Shown here piece after piece: positions 16,687 to 24,991 of a DNA stretch of 64,000 nt. The stretch is from Halalkaliarchaeum sp. AArc-CO (GTDB taxonomy: Archaea; Halobacteriota; Halobacteria; Halobacteriales; Haloferacaceae), in NCBI RefSeq assembly GCF_024972735.1, contig NZ_CP087723.1, forward strand, positions 744,001 to 808,000, written 5' to 3'. Numbering within the stretch: position 1 is the first letter of the stretch; each line of letters starts with the position of its first letter. The position numbers were made by a program, and so were the translations under genes. Under the pieces are notes generated by a model. That model had not been told where the DNA came from. It did not search any database and worked only from the letters and a program-made list of their open reading frames with translations.

Positions 16687-18885
16687 CTATTTCCTCTCGT
16701 CCCTCGTCTCGAACCAGTCGAGCGCGTCGGAAATCGAGTGATTCGGCGGTGAGCAACTGAACTCCCGACAGGCGTACACCGTCGGTTCGCCGTCGACGGC
16801 GTTCCTGTCCGCCCAGACCGGCGGTGCCGCAGACAGCCCGAGCGTCTCGAGCCACCCGTCGAGACCGTCGTCAGTCGGTGGCCGATGTGCGAGGATCGAT
16901 CCCGGAAGGTACCGTTTCGAGAGAGACTCTCGCCACGGTTCGGGGAACTCGTCGGCAGCGACCGTCAGTTCGAATGATCCGCGCCGGCGGCGCTCTGCGG
17001 CCCTGACGAGAGAGACGTGCTCGATCGGGCTCGCCCGGATCCGGTCGGCGTGAGTCCCGAGGATGCGGTCGGCGCGGTCGCCGAACTCCTCTTCCGGCGC
17101 GAACGCGTCGAGTTGGATCAGTAGCTCCGCCGCGACACCGAGGCTCGACGGCGTGGACCCGTCGGTGAACTCCTGGGGACGGACCTGGAGCGTTTCCCCC
17201 GATTCGGGAGTGTAGTACAGCGTTTCGTCCACTTCCTCCCAGAACTCCGCGATCGCGGCTCTGGAAAGCGAGAGTGCAACAGAGAGGGGTTCGACGTCCC
17301 CGGTGGCCTGATACAGGTCGAACGCGCCCCGCGCGAGGAACGCGTAATCGTCGAGATAGCCCGGCCCCGCCACGTCGTCGTCGAGCCACCGGCGGTCGAG
17401 CCGTCCCGCCTCCCCGGCGTCGGGATCCCACAGCCGATCGCGAAGGAACGCAAGCGCTTCCCGGGCGGTGTCCGCGAGGCTGTCGTCCCCCAGCACCAGC
17501 GCGCCCCGGGCAAACGCCGAGATCGCGAGCCCGTTCCACGCCGCGATCACTTTCCCGTCGCGATCGGGACGCGGTCGATCTTCCCGAGCGGCGAACAGCG
17601 ACTCGCGGCCCTCTTCGATCGCCTCCTCGACCGCGTCGACGGCCATCTCGTGATCGTCGGCGATCTCCTCGACCCGCTTCGAGATCGTCGGCACGGTGGT
17701 TCCCCCTTCGAAGTTCCCGCCGTCGGTGATCCCGTACCGCTCGCACACCAGGGTCGCGGTCGGCTCCGCCAGGACGTCGTGCACCTCCCCGGGGGTCCAG
17801 ACGTAAAAGGCGCCTTCGGTCGGGCCGCCGTCGCGGCCGACCGGCGGCTCGCTTTCGGCGTCGAGCGTGGCGGCGAAGCCACCGTGGTCCTCCTGGAACT
17901 CCCGTTTCAGGAACTCGAAGGTCTCCGTCGCGATCCGGGCGTACGATTCGGTTCCCGTGATCCGATACGCGTCCAGATACACCGGGGGTAACAGCGCGTT
18001 GTCGTACAGCATCTTCTCGAAGTGCGGGACCGTCCACTCTCGGTCGACCGCGTATCTGTGGAACCCGCCGCCGACGTGGTCGTACATTCCACCGGCTGCC
18101 ATCGCGTCGAGCGTCCGCGTTGCAGCCGACAGCGCTGCGTCCCGTCCTCCTGCCGTGGCGCCGTACAAAAGTAGATCCAGCCGCCCGGGCTGGGGGAACT
18201 GCGGGCCCTCGGAGCCGAACCCGCCGTGGTCGGCGTCCGCGCTCCGCAGCGCGGCATTCGTCGCCGACGCGAGCAGGTCGCTGCCCGTCTCGTCGTCCAG
18301 ACCCAGGGGATCGACGACGCCGTCTGCCGTATTCGATGCCTCGGAGGATTCCCCGGTCGATTCCAGGTGACTTCGGGCCGCCTGGATCCACTGGTCGGCG
18401 CGCGATTCCATCTCCGTACGCTGCTTTGGATCCGCCCAGGAATCGGCGATCCGTCGGCACAGTTCTTCGAATCCCGGTCGACCGCGTTGCGACTCCGGCG
18501 GGAAGTACGTCCCCACGTAGAACGGCTTTCCATCCGGCGTGAGCCACGCCGAAAGCGGCCAGCCGCCACCCCCGGTGACGAGCTGACACACCGTCATGTA
18601 GAGGCTGTCGACGTCGGGTCGGTCCTCGCGGTCGACCTTGATCGGGACGAACTCCTCGTTTATCACCGCCGCAATCGACTCGTCGGCGAACGACTCCGAC
18701 TCCATCACGTGACACCAGTGACACGCCGAGTAGCCGATCGAAAGAAAGATCGGGCGGTCGCGCTTGCGGGCGGCCGAAAGCGCCGTTTCGTCCCACGGCT
18801 GCCAGTTGACCGGGTTGTCGGCGTGCTGCCGGAGATACGGGCTGGCCTCCTCGTCGAGGCGGTTCCTGGATAGCGGGTCAGACAT
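16687..18885 (-). CDS. DUF255 (YyaL/SPATA20-like) thioredoxin-domain protein
   Basis: Protein of 732 aa, the normal length for this widespread family. The N-terminus has the hallmark NRLDEEASPYLRQHADNPVNW and a thioredoxin-like domain with CHWC at 55-58 followed by HVMESESF. The remainder is an (alpha/alpha)6 barrel resembling N-acylglucosamine epimerases, with AWNGLAISAFARGALVL and the C-terminal VYACREFSC. The biochemical function is not established; proposed roles include redox handling and sugar metabolism. It is a single-gene unit with an A/T-rich box about 28 bases upstream of the ATG at 18885. All expected motifs are intact. Confidence 0.82.
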   Translation of the reverse strand: MSDPLSRNRLDEEASPYLRQHADNPVNWQPWDETALSAARKRDRPIFLSIGYSACHWCHVMESESFADESIAAVINEEFVPIKVDREDRPDVDSLYMTVCQLVTGGGGWPLSAWLTPDGKPFYVGTYFPPESQRGRPGFEELCRRIADSWADPKQRTEMESRADQWIQAARSHLESTGESSEASNTADGVVDPLGLDDETGSDLLASATNAALRSADADHGGFGSEGPQFPQPGRLDLLLYGATAGGRDAALSAATRTLDAMAAGGMYDHVGGGFHRYAVDREWTVPHFEKMLYDNALLPPVYLDAYRITGTESYARIATETFEFLKREFQEDHGGFAATLDAESEPPVGRDGGPTEGAFYVWTPGEVHDVLAEPTATLVCERYGITDGGNFEGGTTVPTISKRVEEIADDHEMAVDAVEEAIEEGRESLFAAREDRPRPDRDGKVIAAWNGLAISAFARGALVLGDDSLADTAREALAFLRDRLWDPDAGEAGRLDRRWLDDDVAGPGYLDDYAFLARGAFDLYQATGDVEPLSVALSLSRAAIAEFWEEVDETLYYTPESGETLQVRPQEFTDGSTPSSLGVAAELLIQLDAFAPEEEFGDRADRILGTHADRIRASPIEHVSLVRAAERRRRGSFELTVAADEFPEPWRESLSKRYLPGSILAHRPPTDDGLDGWLETLGLSAAPPVWADRNAVDGEPTVYACREFSCSPPNHSISDALDWFETRDERK

Positions 18886-18984
18886 GCCAGTAGCTTGGAG
18901 CCCAGACCGAAAAGCGTGTATCCCGCGGGAGAGCCGCCCGCGAAACGTCCCCCCGGTCGCCGAGAATTCGGGACGGCTTTCGGG

Positions 18985-19428
18985 TCAGACGTAGCTTTCC
19001 TGCTCTTCGAGCAGGGAGTCGAGATACTCGTGTGCCTCCTCGAGTATCTCCCGGGGGCCGTCCTGAGTGATGGTGTTTATCGCCTGTTCGTAGTCGCGCC
19101 ACTGGAGGTCGCGGTGCTCCTTCGACAGCTCCGCGCTCGCCTCGAACGAGTGGGCGATGAACAGGTGGACCGTCTTGTGGATCGTTTTGCCGTTCGCTTC
19201 GAAGACGTAATCGTAGTCTTCGCGGAAGCCGTCGATCAGCCGGAACTCCTCGATCCCGGCCTCCTCTTCGACCTCCCGTATCGCCGTCTGCTGGAGCTCC
19301 TCGTCGCCTTCGACCCCGCCTTTGGGGAACTCCCAGTCCCCCGGTCGGCTCTTCAGGAGGAGATACTCCCTCCGATCGCGGGTGTCGCGGAAGAGGATGG
19401 CTCCAGCGCTGGTCGCTTGGACCGCCAT
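18985..19428 (-). CDS. Nudix hydrolase, diadenosine-tetraphosphatase-like
   Basis: Protein of 147 aa with a complete Nudix box GGVEGDEELQQTAIREVEEEAGI (36-58 approx.), preceded by DWEFPKGG, as in asymmetric Ap4A hydrolases and related archaeal members. It hydrolyses a nucleoside diphosphate linked to another moiety, with Mg bound by the REVEEE glutamates. TTTAAC on the minus strand lies about 28 bases before the ATG at 19428. The next gene, on the opposite strand, is unrelated. Ap4A is a guess from overall size and motif context; the substrate could differ. Confidence 0.78.
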   Translation of the reverse strand: MAVQATSAGAILFRDTRDRREYLLLKSRPGDWEFPKGGVEGDEELQQTAIREVEEEAGIEEFRLIDGFREDYDYVFEANGKTIHKTVHLFIAHSFEASAELSKEHRDLQWRDYEQAINTITQDGPREILEEAHEYLDSLLEEQESYV

Positions 19429-19547
19429 TGACGAGAGGTAAGCTATCGGCGGTTAAATGGGTGTCGGAGGAACGGCCATCCCGGTTCCGCTGCCGTGTTT
19501 CGCCACGTGGGTCCCGATCCAGCCCGTTCGACCGTCGATCCCGCGGA

Positions 19548-19554
19548 TTTATAT
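19548..19554 (+). promoter_or_regulatory. TATA box deciding the start of the DUF7115-like gene
   Basis: TTTATAT is centred 28 bases before the ATG at 19579. In-frame ATGs at 19495 and 19558 lie upstream of or too close to it, so the leaderless start at 19579 is preferred. Confidence 0.65.
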
Positions 19555-19578
19555 CGCATGGGGGACACGTCGGAGGTG

Positions 19579-20745
19579 ATGAGTCTGCCCGAGACACTCG
19601 CGACACGTCTGGACGACGAGGAGGCCGTCGCGACGGTCCCGCTGGGCGGCGACGACCGGCTCGTCGTGACGCCGTCTCGGACCCTCGTTTACCGTGCGGA
19701 GGGGTTGCTCTCCGACGAATCAGTCGAGGAGTATCCCCACGGGGCGGAACGTCTCACGGTCTCGCAGGGGCGACGGAAAGCGAAGCTCACCTTCGATTAC
19801 GGGCTCGACGGCGAACGGACCGTCTCGATTCCGGCAAAACGGCTCGAGGACGCGCTTCACCCGGTGCTCGCGGGGACGCTCAGCGCGGCTGGAATCACGG
19901 ATCCGGGGGAATCCGCGCTTCGCACCTTCCGGTTCAGCGAACTGACGCTGATAATCACCAGCGACCGGGTCGTCAAACACGTCGGCACCGCCGTGTGGGA
20001 CGACGACTACGAGGAGTTCCACTACGACGACGTCACCGACCTGGGGTTCGAGGAAGGATCGGTCGCGACGTCGGTCGTCTTGACCGTCGATGGCCGACAG
20101 CAGCGGTTCAAGGCGCCCAACGAGCAGGCGCGGGCCGTCCAGGAGACGCTCGTGGACGCGCTGTGTGATCACTACGATGTCGCCAGCCTCGAGGAGTTCC
20201 GACTCGCGGTCGAACCGGAGGAGGAAGGCGGGAAGGAGACGACCGATCCGACAGACTTCGGCGAAGGTCCGGATCCCCTCTCGGCGGAACCGGCCGAAGT
20301 CGACGCTGCCGACGACGCAACGACCGTCTCGGAGGGGGCCACGGCGGCGGACGCGGTCTCCTCGGGTTCCGACGCGACGGGCACCGGCCCGGAGTCGAGG
20401 GGAGACGGTCCCTCTGGCACCGAACACGCCGCCGCTGTCGACGACGCGATCGACGACGTCCTCTCCGCCGCCGAATCCGGTGAGTCGGCGTCGAAGCCCG
20501 GGGACAGAGAACACGCCGGAACCGGTGCAGCGCCGGACGCGACGGCTGCCTCCGGGACAGATTCCGAAAGCGATAATGGGTTCGAAGGAACCTTCGAGCC
20601 CGCACGCGCCGCCGACGGCGATTTCCAACAGCTCATCGAGGAGGTCGAAACGCTGCGGGAGACCGTCGAACGGCAGGGCGAGCGCCTCGATCGACAGTCA
20701 CAACTCATCGAGCAGTTGATCGAAGAACTCCGCCGCGGACGGTAG
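19579..20745 (+). CDS. Conserved haloarchaeal protein, probably DUF7115, with C-terminal coiled coil
   Basis: Protein of 388 aa from the TATA-supported ATG. Residues 1-210 form a beta-rich conserved region: RLDDEEAVATVPLGGDDRLVVT, LTFDYGLDGERTVSIP, HPVLAGTLSAAG and VVLTVDGRQQRFKAPN. A long acidic, Ala/Thr/Ser-rich linker without predicted structure (about 225-345) follows, and the last about 40 residues form a heptad-type coiled coil (FQQLIEEVETLRETVERQ, then SQLIEQLIEELRRGR). The layout suggests a PH-like or beta-sheet domain plus an oligomerising tail. The DUF number is from memory. No catalytic motif, no membrane segment. Function unknown. Confidence 0.6.
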   Translation: MSLPETLATRLDDEEAVATVPLGGDDRLVVTPSRTLVYRAEGLLSDESVEEYPHGAERLTVSQGRRKAKLTFDYGLDGERTVSIPAKRLEDALHPVLAGTLSAAGITDPGESALRTFRFSELTLIITSDRVVKHVGTAVWDDDYEEFHYDDVTDLGFEEGSVATSVVLTVDGRQQRFKAPNEQARAVQETLVDALCDHYDVASLEEFRLAVEPEEEGGKETTDPTDFGEGPDPLSAEPAEVDAADDATTVSEGATAADAVSSGSDATGTGPESRGDGPSGTEHAAAVDDAIDDVLSAAESGESASKPGDREHAGTGAAPDATAASGTDSESDNGFEGTFEPARAADGDFQQLIEEVETLRETVERQGERLDRQSQLIEQLIEELRRGR

Positions 20746-20764
20746 TGCACTGCTGTCGTGTCAA

Positions 20765-20834
20765 TCGCGTCTCGTCGCCTCCCGTCGGATCGATCGCGTC
20801 CCATCGCGTCTCGTTTGCGTTTCATTCGCGTCCC
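20765..20834. repeat. Four degenerate copies of TCGCGTCYC between convergent genes
   Basis: TCGCGTCYC occurs at 20765, 20794, 20804 and 20826, interspersed with near matches, in the gap between two convergent genes and reaching into the end of the DUF5830 gene. It may be slippage-derived low-complexity sequence; no stem-loop or T-tract is evident. Confidence 0.4.
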
Positions 20835-21187
20835 AGCACTTTTCTGACACAGGAGGAGCCGAACGGGCCGAGCTCTCCGGCGTCGAACCGGACGAAGTGA
20901 CCGTTCGTGATCGAGGCCCCACACCGTCTGCACTCGAACTCCCCGTCCCGCTGGATCACCTGGCTTTCGAACCTGACGAACGTCCCGCCGCGTCGGACCC
21001 GGATCCGTCCGTCCTCGCGGTCGATCAGTCCGCGCCGATCGGCGGTGTCGAGGATCTCTCGAGTGAGCGACGGGCTCGTCGTGATCGTCTCGATCCGGTC
21101 GACGACCGCCGACATCGGGAGGTCCTCGTCCTCGAGGCTGGCAAGTAGCTCGAGACCGAGTTCCCGTTTGCGCTCGCGCTCGCTCAC
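20822..21187 (-). CDS. DUF5830-like protein with zinc-finger-like C-terminus
   Basis: Protein of 121 aa from the GTG at 21187 (SERERKRELGLELLASLED). The open frame extends to 21343, but that would overlap the opposite-strand gene and add sequence absent, as I remember, from the family. A winged-helix-like N-terminal half (MSAVVDRIETITTSPSLTREILDTADRRGLI) is followed by ECRRCGASITNGHFVRF and FGSSCVRKVLGRE, giving a CxxC...C cluster that probably binds metal. It is conserved in haloarchaea as a single-copy protein. Function unknown; a nucleic-acid-binding role is plausible from the fold and the zinc-like site. Confidence 0.66.
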   Translation of the reverse strand: MSERERKRELGLELLASLEDEDLPMSAVVDRIETITTSPSLTREILDTADRRGLIDREDGRIRVRRGGTFVRFESQVIQRDGEFECRRCGASITNGHFVRFDAGELGPFGSSCVRKVLGRE

Positions 21188-21321
21188 GTCGCCACGTTGT
21201 CCGGGGGGCACAATAACGGTTTCCGCAACCGTCCGTTCGCGGCCGGTCGTCCCCGTTTCGATCCGCGGGCGATCACAAAGCGTTTGTCCGGAAGGCCGGG
21301 AACAACGGTCGAGAACGGATC

Positions 21322-21969
21322 GTGAACCGTCGTCGGATCGCACTCGGAACTGCCGTGCTCGTCGTCGTCCTCGTGGGAGCGTGGACCACCTCCCCGGAGC
21401 GTGCGCTGTCGGCGCTCGTCTGGCTCGCCGACCGTCCGATCGCGTTCGGCACCCTCCTGCTTGTGGTCGCGGTCGTCCGACCGTTTCTCGCGTGGCCGAC
21501 CACGCCGCTTGCGATCGCTGCGGGATACGGTTACGGCCTGTGGGGAGTTCCGATCGGCGTCGGGCTGCTCACGCTGACGGCAGTACCGCCGTACCTCCTC
21601 GCGATCCGGACGGTTCCCGACGGACGGTTCTCGGCGGCCGGGGCTCGCCTCGTCGACGCGGGCGGCGGGATCCGGACCGTGACTGCCAGCCGACTGCTCC
21701 CGGCGCCTTCCGACGTGATCACAGTCGCGTGTGGCGCCGCCCGGGTCCCGCCGCGTCCGTTCCTCGTGGGGACGGCCGCCGGAGAACTTCCCTGGGTGAT
21801 CGCCGGCGTCCTGATCGGGGTCTCCGCGGAGTCGCTGCTGGCCGACGGGCTGGTTCTCGACTGGCGGTTCGTCGCCGGTCTCGCGCTCCTGGGCGTCCTG
21901 TTGCTCGCGGGACCGGTGTATCGGACGTATCGTGGCGACCCCTCACCGGCGGGGAGTTCCGAAGGGTAG
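21322..21969 (+). CDS. VTT/DedA-type (TVP38/TMEM64-like) membrane protein
   Basis: Protein of 215 aa starting at a GTG. About six hydrophobic helices are visible. The VTT-domain signature is present: VRPFLAWPTTPLAIAAGYGYGLWGVPIG in the first half and the second re-entrant part SRLLPAPSDVITVACGAARVPPRPFLVGTAAGELPWVI. Members of this superfamily act as lipid scramblases or flippases or in membrane homeostasis. It diverges from the DUF5830 gene. A promoter was not identified with confidence. The tail after the last helix is short and polar. Confidence 0.72.
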   Translation: MNRRRIALGTAVLVVVLVGAWTTSPERALSALVWLADRPIAFGTLLLVVAVVRPFLAWPTTPLAIAAGYGYGLWGVPIGVGLLTLTAVPPYLLAIRTVPDGRFSAAGARLVDAGGGIRTVTASRLLPAPSDVITVACGAARVPPRPFLVGTAAGELPWVIAGVLIGVSAESLLADGLVLDWRFVAGLALLGVLLLAGPVYRTYRGDPSPAGSSEG

Positions 21970-22015
21970 CCCGAAATCGCCGAGATGCTGCGCTCGCGAC
22001 CCACTTCCGTGGCCG

Positions 22016-22945
22016 CTACTCGCGGGCGACCCGCGTGAACGCGTCGAGGTGGTCCCGGATCTCGTCGGCGACGGCGACCGGCTCCTCGTGGTGGACCCAG
22101 TGGGTCGCGTCCTCGTGGGTTTTCAATCGCCCGTCAGCACAGTATTCGAGGCTCTCTCTGGCCATTTCGCGTTCCAGATACTGGTCCCGGGCGCCCCAGA
22201 TTACGAGCGTCTCCGGTTCGACGCGTGCGGTCTCCGGCCGGGGACGGTCGCGCCCGACCGCCCGGTACCAGTTCACCATCGCGGTGAACGCTCCCGGGCG
22301 ACTCCAGGCTCGCCGATACCGACGAAAATCGACCGGAGAGAACGTCCCGGGGAGGCTGCTCTTTTGCATCCCCCGCACGATGAGCCGCCAGTTTCCGGCG
22401 CGGGCGACCGCTTCCGGGACTCGGGGAACCTGAAACCCGAGGATGTACCAGCTTCGGAGCCGCTGGCTCCAGCTTTCCCCGAGCCTTCGATACATGACTG
22501 AGGGATGTGGGGCGTTGACGGCCACGAGCGAGGAGACACGCTCGGGTCGGTGCATCGCGAGCCACCAGCCGACCGCCGCGCCCCAGTCGTGACCGACGAT
22601 CCCCGCGGATTCACAGCCGTGCGCCTCGACGATGTCGGCCACGTCGGCGGCGAGTTCGTCGATGTGGTACGGCCACACGCCGGACGGTTTTTCGCTTCTG
22701 TTGTATCCCCGCTGGTCCGGGACGACGACCCGGTACCCCGCGTTCGCGAGCGGCGCGATCGCCTCGCGCCATCCGTACCAGAACTCCGGAAAGCCGTGTA
22801 ACAACACGACGAGTGGGCCCTCCGACGGCCCGGCGCGAACGGCGTGCAGCTTCGCCCCGCTCGTTCGGATCCGGACCGACTCTCCGGGTACCTCCGGCGG
22901 GATCTCCGGGAGGTCGTCCCCGCTCGCTGTCCCGTCTCCGGACAT
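22016..22945 (-). CDS. Alpha/beta hydrolase, epoxide hydrolase-like
   Basis: Protein of 309 aa from the ATG at 22945, chosen because TTTATATA (22970-22977) lies about 28 bases upstream; an in-frame ATG at 23023 adds 26 residues. The fold motifs are clear: oxyanion HGFPEFWYGWR (50-60), nucleophile D120 in GHDWGA, and a C-terminal HWVHHEEP carrying the catalytic His. An Asp nucleophile with WG after it is the pattern of soluble epoxide hydrolases and haloalkane dehalogenases rather than esterases. The cap domain contains two Tyr-bearing segments (SWYILGF and VNWYRAV), in line with the Tyr pair of epoxide hydrolases. Substrate unknown. Confidence 0.75.
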   Translation of the reverse strand: MSGDGTASGDDLPEIPPEVPGESVRIRTSGAKLHAVRAGPSEGPLVVLLHGFPEFWYGWREAIAPLANAGYRVVVPDQRGYNRSEKPSGVWPYHIDELAADVADIVEAHGCESAGIVGHDWGAAVGWWLAMHRPERVSSLVAVNAPHPSVMYRRLGESWSQRLRSWYILGFQVPRVPEAVARAGNWRLIVRGMQKSSLPGTFSPVDFRRYRRAWSRPGAFTAMVNWYRAVGRDRPRPETARVEPETLVIWGARDQYLEREMARESLEYCADGRLKTHEDATHWVHHEEPVAVADEIRDHLDAFTRVARE

Positions 22946-22969
22946 GGCCGAATCTACGTCCGCCCCGGA

Positions 22970-22977
22970 TTTATATA
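22970..22977 (-). promoter_or_regulatory. TATA box of the epoxide-hydrolase-like gene
   Basis: TATATAAA on the minus strand is a near-consensus archaeal TATA element centred about 28 bases before the ATG at 22945, and it fixes the shorter start. Confidence 0.7.
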
Positions 22978-23119
22978 TCCTGCCGGCAGGAGTCCGGCCG
23001 TCCGTTTTCGATTCGAAAGCCAATCCGGGGAAATCTTACGGAAACAAAACTTTCCGGTCCACGATAGCCTCGACCGACCAACGAAAAGGGGGAAAAAACC
23101 CGACAGCGTATCTGTATCC

Positions 23120-23530
23120 ATGAGCGACAACGGTTTGCTACGAACGCTGCTTCTGGTGGGGGTGGTGCTTCTTTTCGCCCCCCTTCTGCTCGGCTGGTTG
23201 TTCACGTTCGGCGGATCGACGATGATGGGTGGTGGGATGATGGCGTTCGGGGCACCGATGTTCGGCGGGTGGCTGCTGTTTGTCGCGCTGGTGCTCGGTG
23301 CCGGGTACCTCCTTTTGAGCGGCCGGGAAACGGGAGCAGAGGAGCCGGCGGATCGGACTGCTCGGACGCGAGATCGCGAGAACACAGACGACGAGGCGCT
23401 CGCGACGCTCCGGGACCGATACGCACGCGGCGACCTCGGCGACGAGGAGTTCGAACGAAAGGTTGAGGCACTGTTGGAGACGGAGTCGCCCGAAGACGCC
23501 CGCGATCGGATCCGGGATCGGGAGCGGTGA
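23120..23530 (+). CDS. SHOCT-domain membrane protein
   Basis: Protein of 136 aa. Two membrane helices (about 7-28 and 47-68) flank a Gly/Met-rich turn (GGSTMMGGGMMAFGAP). A charged linker leads to a SHOCT domain: DDEALATLRDRYARGDLGDEEFERKVEALLE (about 92-122). SHOCT regions are short helical appendages thought to promote oligomerisation. The start ATG lies in a long reading frame that opens far upstream; the chosen start begins directly before the first helix. Haloarchaea carry many such proteins; their function is unknown. Confidence 0.7.
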   Translation: MSDNGLLRTLLLVGVVLLFAPLLLGWLFTFGGSTMMGGGMMAFGAPMFGGWLLFVALVLGAGYLLLSGRETGAEEPADRTARTRDRENTDDEALATLRDRYARGDLGDEEFERKVEALLETESPEDARDRIRDRER

Positions 23531-23614
23531 ACCGCCCCGGGGTCGGCGTCGCGTGGGCGTCGTATCGAGCCAGGTGCAAAGCGTACAAATCCGGTCCCTG
23601 CGTCCGTCGAATTG

Positions 23615-24622
23615 ATGCCGGATACCGGAAAGGTCGACCGCGAGTTCTTCGAGACGCAGATCGAACCGAAGCTGGGCGCAACGCGGGACGACGTTGCACT
23701 CGGGCCGAAACACGGTGTCGATTTCGGGGTCGTTACCGTCGAGGACACTGCCGTCGTGACGGCGACTGACCCGGTGTCGATCCTCCCCCAACTCGGCTTT
23801 CGGCGCGCCGGCCGGTTCGCGGTTCGGATCGTCCTCTCGGACGTCGCCGTCTCGGGACTGCCTCCTTCGCATCTCTCGATCGCGTTCACGCTTCCCCCGT
23901 CGATGACCGACGGGGAGTTCGCGCAGGTCTGGGACGCCGTCCACGAGGAGTGCAGCGATCTGGGCGTAAGCGTCGTCACCGGACACACGGCCAGATACGA
24001 GGGATGTTCGTACCCCTGGGTCGGCGGCGCGACCGCGATGGCGGTCGGAGATCCCGAAGGGATCGTTCGTCCCGACGGCGCACGCCCCGGGGACGACCTT
24101 CTCGTCACCCGCGGACCGGCGGTCGAGGCAGCCGGCCTGCTGTCGTCGCTGTTTCCCGACGAGGTCGACGTCGACGAGTCGACGCTTGCAACCGTTCAGT
24201 CCGGGCTGGACGATCTGGACGCGGTTCGGGACGCGGCGACGGCGGCCGCCGCCGGTCGGGTGACAGCGATGCACGACGTCACCGAGGGAGGGCTCGTCGG
24301 TGCACTCCACGAGATCACCGAAAGCGGCGACGTCCGAATCGCATTCGACACCGACGCGGTGCCCACACAGTCACCTGTTCTGAAAACGTGTGAGGCGCTC
24401 GGGATGGATCCGTGGCGTGCGACGAGTGCGGGGACGCTCCTGATCGCGGTCGATCCGGAGGACACCGACCGCGTGGTCGAGGCGCTCCGGGAACGGGACA
24501 CCCCGGTCGGGGTCGCTGGGCGGGTGGAAGCCGGCAGCGGCGTCGTTATCGACGGCGAGGAGATCCCCCCGCCGGATGGTGACGCGTCGTGGCCGGTGTA
24601 CGAGCGACTTCTCGAGGGGTAG
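23615..24622 (+). CDS. AIR-synthase-related (PurM/HypE-like) protein
   Basis: Protein of 335 aa from the ATG at 23615 (a TTG immediately before it is also in frame). TACAAAT lies about 28 bases upstream. The two-domain PurM fold is visible: an N-terminal ATP-binding half with VTATDPVSILPQ and VRIVLSDVAVSGLPP, and a C-terminal half beginning MHDVTEGGLVGALHEI, a HypE/ThiL-like signature, followed by WRATSAGTLLIAVDPED. Such enzymes use ATP to activate an acyl or carbamoyl group. No hydrogenase-maturation neighbours are present, so it is probably not HypE in function. Archaeal members of this subgroup remain uncharacterised. Confidence 0.7.
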   Translation: MPDTGKVDREFFETQIEPKLGATRDDVALGPKHGVDFGVVTVEDTAVVTATDPVSILPQLGFRRAGRFAVRIVLSDVAVSGLPPSHLSIAFTLPPSMTDGEFAQVWDAVHEECSDLGVSVVTGHTARYEGCSYPWVGGATAMAVGDPEGIVRPDGARPGDDLLVTRGPAVEAAGLLSSLFPDEVDVDESTLATVQSGLDDLDAVRDAATAAAAGRVTAMHDVTEGGLVGALHEITESGDVRIAFDTDAVPTQSPVLKTCEALGMDPWRATSAGTLLIAVDPEDTDRVVEALRERDTPVGVAGRVEAGSGVVIDGEEIPPPDGDASWPVYERLLEG

Positions 24623-24958
24623 GGATCCCCGAATCGTGTCGTTGTCGACTATTTATCTTTCTTTGACTTTCGGAAAAAAGCGTCATTCCTTTCAGTTTCC
24701 GGGCCCTACCTTCCGGTGCCGGACGGTTCACGCCGTTCCACGCGCCGCCCGACATGCGTGGTCGCCCACCTTTCGCTCGGACGCTTCCCCAGCGTCCGGC
24801 GACATCCCCCACGCGCGGATCATCCCCCCGACGCCGCGCACCCTGCCACCGTCCACGCCTCGATTTTCCCGGCGCGGCGGCGCCGGACCGCTCCGGTCGT
24901 TTTTCGGACGCGTCGGATACTCGCTCCCGAGCTTCGAATCGGCAGACGGAGCCGCGGA
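24623..24958. other. Intergenic region upstream of ctaB
   Basis: About 340 bases without a convincing gene. The reading frame of ctaB stays open to 24716, but the translated stretch is Arg/Ser/Pro-rich and unlike a protein domain. An A/T-rich piece at 24645-24700 (TATTTATCTTTCTTTGACTTTCGG) follows the previous stop codon and may act as terminator or promoter. Confidence 0.4.
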
Positions 24959-24966
24959 ACATATAT
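24959..24966 (+). promoter_or_regulatory. TATA box deciding the start of ctaB
   Basis: ACATATAT is centred about 29 bases before the GTG at 24992. The ATG at 24965 overlaps the box itself and so cannot be the start of a transcript made from it. Confidence 0.65.
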
Positions 24967-24991
24967 GTGGAACGCGCCCTACGTGCTGATA

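Noticed and set aside
23615-24622. Hydrogenase maturation HypE
   Set aside because: The PurM fold fits, but the C-terminal HypE cysteine tail and any hyp neighbours are lacking.
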